From: Chionoecetes opilio
Taxonomy: Eukaryota; Arthropoda; Malacostraca; Decapoda; Majidae
NCBI GenBank assembly: GCA_016584305.1
Contig: JACEEZ010012726.1
Location: forward strand, 301,001-365,000
DNA: 64,000 nt
Direction of reading: 5' to 3'
Both the position numbers and the translations under genes were made by a program. The notes beneath the pieces are model-generated. The model saw nothing but the letters and a program-made list of their open reading frames with translations. It did no database searches and was not told the DNA's origin. Of this stretch, positions 61,932 to 64,000 are shown one piece after another (positions within the stretch are counted from its first letter, which is position 1; each line of letters opens with the position of its first letter).

Positions 61932-61985
61932 GGGTTAGGTTAGGTTAGGTTAGGTTAGGTTCAGGTTAGGTAAGGTAGGTAAGGT
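61932..61985. repeat. TTAGG-like run
   Basis: Five consecutive GGTTA units, then degenerate GGTTCAGGTTAGGTAAGGTAGG. TTAGG is the usual arthropod telomere repeat. Here it forms the loop of a foldback element rather than a chromosome end. Confidence 0.85.
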
Positions 61986-62257
61986 AGCCACGGGTGCGCC
62001 TCCGAAGCAAAAGCAATGCAGGTCACAAGAAGAGGAAGAGGGAGGCATTTTGTAAACAAGGAGACATAATTCCTCCCAGTGGCGTCACCAGGAAAAAAAA
62101 TTTGGGGGGGCTTTAGCCCCGGGGTGGTGATGGCCTATCCAGCTGGGGGGTCGGGGGGGTAATTTTGAAAATTAATCAGTTCCAGGGTAATTTTGAGGCC
62201 CAAAAAAGAGAAGAAAGTGGAATTAAGCTTTAATTACATGACACATAAATTAATAGA

Positions 62258-62912
62258 AGGCCTCTTCCATTTGCGACATTTCAAGAACCAGTTCACGGAA
62301 CCCAAGAGTTCAGGCGTTCCATTTGCGCACGAAAACCTGGGTCCGAGGCAAAGCGCGTAGTGACTCAGCAAAACCCGTGAACTTTCTCTACTCACATTGA
62401 GAGGTGGGTAGCTTGGGTAGAGTTTTCAGTTCATAACAAACAATGGTCGCCTTGGGCCCTATTTCTCTTATCGTGATGGGTTTTCCGCATGCACGAGTCG
62501 GAGAGGATATCAGACGGCATACATGGCTGGTGGAGTCCATGCGTTCCCGCGATCTTAAACTTAATATGATCCCTTCACATAGCAGCTAGCTGAGTTATAT
62601 CTCTCGTTATCTCTCTCTTGTTATCTCTCTCTCTCTTGTTATCTCTCTCGTTATCTCTCTCTCTCGTTATCTCTCTCTCGTTATCTCCCTCTCTCGTTAT
62701 CTTTCTCTCACTCTCTCGTTATCTTCTCTCTCTTCTCTCTCTCTCGTTCTCTCTCCTCTCGTTATCTCTCTCTCTCTTATCTATCTCTCTCTCTCGTTAT
62801 CTCTCTCTCTCTCTCATTACTTCTCTCTCTCGTTATCTCTCTCTCTCTCTCTCTCTCTCATCTCTCTTCTCTCTCTCTTCTCTCTCTCTCTCTCTTCTCT
62901 TCTCTCTCTCTC

Positions 62913-63001
<89 letters not shown>

Positions 63002-63180
63002 CCCTCTCTCTCTCTCTCTCTCTCTTAAATTGCCTCGCCAGCTGAGTATGTTTGTAAACAAAAAACGGGGATTTTGCATTCCATTTGTGACACGCGAACC
63101 CAACCCTGAACCCAGAACCCAACCCTGAACTGAAAGAACTGGTTCATGCAACTTGGGCACAAATGGAAGAGGCCTTCAGC
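62258..63180. mobile_element. Element with AGGCCTCTTCCATTTG ends nested in the hAT copy
   Basis: Terminal repeats AGGCCTCTTCCATTTGCG at the left and, inverted, AGGCCTCTTCCATTTGTG at the right, each followed by GAACCAGTTC. TAG(A) borders both sides. The empty site is seen in the related hAT copy ('taaattaatagagttatg', about 57920). The interior includes the microsatellite 62595-63027. Confidence 0.8.
62595..63027. repeat. (CTCTCGTTAT)/(CT)n microsatellite
   Basis: Starts as repeats of TCTCTCGTTATC and grades into pure (CT)n with few interruptions. Confidence 0.97.
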
Positions 63181-63771
63181 TAGAGTTATACCATGCATCA
63201 TACCATATTAACTAAATTTGATAATATGAAGAAACATTTTATTCTGTCTATACAAATAAAATTGCCATTTTTCTCTCTCCACTAACAAACACAAAAGAAT
63301 TGCACAATGTATGTTTCTGGTTTGTTTCTCAGTAAGGTTTTATCTTGATAATGAAAAAAATATATAAATATAAACTTACAATATATTCAAGGTATTTCCC
63401 TTATTGCACAAAAACAGGTACATGGGATACTGTAGTTAAACAGTTAAACAGTAAACATAAGTGTGAAAAATAAGGTTTTGCTCTGGCATGGAAAATTGGA
63501 TAAATATTCCTTTTTATTGTTTTTGGGTAGCAGGCTACTAGCAGCAATTTTGGGGGGGCTGAGTCCTTGACTTGGGGGGGCTAAGTCCCCCTTAGCCCCC
63601 CCGCGGTGACGCCACTGATTCCTCCCCCCACCTAAAATGTTCTATATCTCCGAAACTATTGATTTGCGACGGAAAGCTCAAGGAGAAAATGTCTCTTAGA
63701 ATACAATAAGGTAAACAAAAACCATGCTCCCAATTGTGTAGGGAAGTTTGGTGCCATCGTAAAATAATACC

Positions 63772-64000
63772 AAATTAACTAGTGGACAAGGATACTAAAC
63801 GGGTCATATCTATAAAATATTGCTTACATTCACTAAAAATAGTTTAATGGTAGCCAAATTACAATGGAAATTACGTTCTGGGTCTCAAGGAGTTAATGCA
63901 AAGGCCCTAAATACACGCAAGATAGGAAAGCTGAGGCCCTAGCTAGCCTAAGCATAATTTGTGATGTCTAACACGAGCGCTATCTGTTGTCGTCCAATGT
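63772..64000. other. Window end, nothing recognised
   Basis: AT-rich sequence after the foldback element. No feature supported. Confidence 0.4.

Larger units (their letters stand above)
62077..63617. mobile_element. hAT-like non-autonomous element, copy 2
   Basis: CAGTGGCGTCACCAGG … CGCGGTGACGCCACTG, flanked by perfect ATTCCTCC (62069-62076 and 63618-63625). It matches 57752-59720 outside their private insertions. It sits inside the right arm of the foldback element 61669-63771. Confidence 0.92.
61669..63771. mobile_element. Foldback element with nested insertions
   Basis: Outer inverted ends GGTATTATTTTACGATGGCA, with CCCTACACAATTGGGAGCAT further in. The arms run to about 61910 on the left and, on the right, are split into 61995-62076 and 63618-63771 by a hAT insertion. 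The centre (61932-61985) is TTAGG repeats. A lone arm is at 18478-18650. Non-coding. Confidence 0.82.

Overview
The window looks like arthropod nuclear DNA, most likely from a decapod crustacean. The genes have small GC-rich exons with GT-AG introns, and the best-preserved ones resemble arthropod families (a Tret1-type sugar transporter, DHRS11-like short-chain dehydrogenases). Short runs of the arthropod telomere motif TTAGG occur. Most of the remaining sequence is microsatellite, minisatellite, tRNA-derived SINE, LINE fragment and hairpin-rich DNA transposon. The species assignment is inference; no search could be run.

Genes. (1) 1521-2274 (+) holds the last two exons of a D-2-hydroxyacid dehydrogenase of the glyoxylate/hydroxypyruvate reductase A type; earlier exons lie upstream of the window. 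(2) Two complete six-exon DHRS11-like genes, each 248 aa, lie at 11725-15418 (-) and 32520-35722 (+), pointing away from each other across about 17 kb. They share introns, a GGT-rich minisatellite upstream and long flanks, so they are arms of an inverted segmental duplication; further partial copies lie at about 9985, 17323-18420, 29850-31150 and 37080-37890. (3) 53631-60020 (-) holds four exons of a 12-TM sugar transporter; the first exon lies beyond the part I can read. Also present: a U1 snRNA-like gene (9033-9193), a P-element-like transposase relic (about 10711-11340) and a broken copy of a multi-copy invertebrate protein family (51298-52335).

Mobile and repeated DNA. An RTE-like LINE (3110-7376) is split by a foldback element. 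Several insertions have readable target duplications: a MITE at the stop codon of gene 1, a hAT element nested in a MITE in the last intron of the left DHRS11 copy, two related hAT-like elements (57752-59720 and 62077-63617) that carry different secondary insertions, and an element at 60686-61389 flanked by a 91-bp direct duplication. Hairpins and palindromes are very dense at 22.2-26.5 kb, 45-51 kb and 55-63.8 kb. Minisatellites with units of 31, 37, 32 and 30 bp lie at 26.7-29.7, 20.4-20.9, 42.4-43.1 and 43.6-44.9 kb; the longest ORFs in the window are artefacts of the 30-bp and 32-bp arrays.

I see no obvious new multi-gene system. The most interesting material is the mosaic divergence between the two dehydrogenase paralogues, the paralogous empty sites that date insertions, the unusually long target duplication, and the concentration of foldback elements with TTAGG runs at their centres.
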